Of a stretch of 64,000 bases of DNA, positions 63,255 through 64,000 are shown in pieces. The DNA is from Nostoc sp. 'Peltigera membranacea cyanobiont' 210A. Its GTDB lineage: Bacteria > Cyanobacteriota > Cyanobacteriia > Cyanobacteriales > Nostocaceae. The DNA lies in contig NZ_NOLJ01000013.1 of assembly GCF_002246015.1 (NCBI RefSeq), positions 125,589-189,588 on the forward strand, in the 5' to 3' direction. Position 1 is the stretch's first letter, and every line of letters starts with the position of its first letter. The notes under the pieces are model-generated. The model did not search any database. It was not told the DNA's origin and was given only the letters and a program-made list of their open reading frames with translations. A program made the translations under genes and the position numbers.

Positions 63255-64000
63255 TTATTGGTTCTCTGTGGGTACTGATTGCCAAGCAAGACGATGTTTC
63301 CAGTGCGATGTGAAATTAACTTGAACTACTTGGTTAAAGTCCTCCAAAGCTGCTGAAAAAGTTTTCTCTTTTAGCTTTGCTGCACCTTGGTTGTGCAACT
63401 GTTTAGGGCATTGTGGATTCCATACATATTTTTGACAAGTTTGTTGGGCAATTTCTACATCACTGCCATTTTCAGGATTTTGAAAGACGGGATGATAATG
63501 TAATCTGTTACAGCAAACTTGCAACCATTCTTGCCACCCACATTGCCACAAGCGGACTGTTCCATCAAGACTACCACTGACAATCAGTTTACCATCAGGG
63601 CTAAAAGCTGCGGAATTTACCCAATACTCATGCCCGCGCCAAGGTTGACCAATGGGGTTGCCGTGAATATCCCATAAGCGCACTGTCGAATCATTGCTGG
63701 CACTGATAATCCACTGACCATCAGGGCTAAAGGCGACAGAATTAACTTCTTTTTCATGTCCCTGCCAAGGTTGACCAATGGGGTTGCCGTGAATATCCCA
63801 CAAGCGCACTGTCAAATCATTGCTGGCACTGATAATCCACTGACCATCAGGGCTAAAGGCTACAGAATTAACTTCTTTTTCATGTCCCTGCCAAGGTTGA
63901 CCAATGGGGTTGCCGTGAATATCCCACAAGCGCACTGTCAAATCATTGCTGGCACTGATAATCCACTGACCATCAGGGCTAAAGGCTACAGAATTGACCC
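63255..64000 (-). CDS. WD40-repeat protein, C-terminal part (runs off the window)
   Basis: The frame is open to the right edge, so the 5' part is missing. Seven-bladed-propeller-type WD40 repeats of 42 residues are seen (NSVAFSPDGQWIISASND, TVRLWDIHGNPIGQPWQGHE); three complete plus one partial copy lie in the window. The last repeat ends in TVRLWQCGWQEWLQVCCNRL, followed by a Cys-containing linker and a short TPR-like helix pair (AAKLKEKTFSAALEDFNQVV). In related cyanobacterial proteins the N-terminus carries an AAA/NACHT or protease/TIR domain, which cannot be checked here. The 126-bp DNA repeats are almost identical. Confidence 0.9.
   Translation of the reverse strand, partial: VNSVAFSPDGQWIISASNDLTVRLWDIHGNPIGQPWQGHEKEVNSVAFSPDGQWIISASNDLTVRLWDIHGNPIGQPWQGHEKEVNSVAFSPDGQWIISASNDSTVRLWDIHGNPIGQPWRGHEYWVNSAAFSPDGKLIVSGSLDGTVRLWQCGWQEWLQVCCNRLHYHPVFQNPENGSDVEIAQQTCQKYVWNPQCPKQLHNQGAAKLKEKTFSAALEDFNQVVQVNFTSHWKHRLAWQSVPTENQ

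Noticed and set aside
63038..63289. 83-codon minus-strand frame
   Set aside because: It overlaps the end of the WD40 gene in another frame and has an unusual composition without family likeness.

Overview
The window looks like chromosomal DNA of a filamentous, Nostoc-like cyanobacterium. The evidence is the dense GCGATCGC (HIP1) octamer, many typical cyanobacterial short dispersed repeats (tandem ATTACGA units, GAGACGCGAT hairpins, CCCTCA...TGAGGG palindromes, GCGTAGGCGTAGCCC elements), and families at home there: giant Ser/Thr-kinase/AAA/histidine-kinase hybrids, XisH/XisI, CHASE2 cyclases with DUF928 proteins, and a TerB protein ending in a Mo-nitrogenase C-terminal domain. I saw no rRNA, tRNA or CRISPR array.

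Layout. 0-10 kb: signalling and stress genes (CHASE2 nucleotide cyclase, DUF928 protein, TerB/Mo-nitrogenase-C protein, GCS2-type ligase, a small exported protein, Dps, a ChaB-tailed glycine-zipper protein). 10-19 kb: glycosyltransferase, receiver-histidine kinase and a ~1990-residue kinase hybrid, all on the minus strand. 19-22.2 kb: a compact minus-strand unit with a catalytically dead HtrA-like protein, an active HtrA-like protease and a LuxR-type regulator with a degenerate receiver; a 42-bp tandem repeat lies between the two protease genes. 22.5-30.7 kb: hemD, ferredoxin, a 208-bp miniature transposable element with target duplication, a DUF559 pseudogene, SDR, methyltransferase, GST, a deletion-fused remnant of metY-metX, and a GT2 glycosyltransferase. 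30.7-38.1 kb: conflict-type genes (XisHI, Fic, a nuclease with an AbiJ-like N-terminus, HigBA, HicBA, an orphan antitoxin), with a D-aminoacylase among them.

38.1-50.9 kb is the most unusual region: a plus-strand run of Mpo1-like (DUF962) protein, three Rieske oxygenases, an acyltransferase-like protein, a ferritin-like diiron protein, an AurF-like diiron N-oxygenase candidate, a 2Fe-2S ferredoxin, a sterol-desaturase/fatty-acid-hydroxylase, a hexapeptide acyltransferase and a GH3-type adenylate-forming enzyme. It contains no PKS or NRPS core and reads as an undescribed oxidative pathway acting on a lipid- or amine-like substrate (inference). It is split by a DUF262-HEPN pair and a VapBC module, both on the opposite strand; VapBC lies between two copies of the 5' end of the third Rieske gene.

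50.9-64 kb: small coiled-coil protein, CIA30/NAD-binding protein, RMD1/DUF155 protein, pilin-like protein, a second giant kinase hybrid broken by an internal deletion and frame change, a Cache-HAMP histidine kinase, and the 3' part of a WD40-repeat gene running off the end. Decay is common (metYX, DUF559, giant kinase, Rieske duplicate), and several genes end in, or carry in frame, copies of dispersed repeats.
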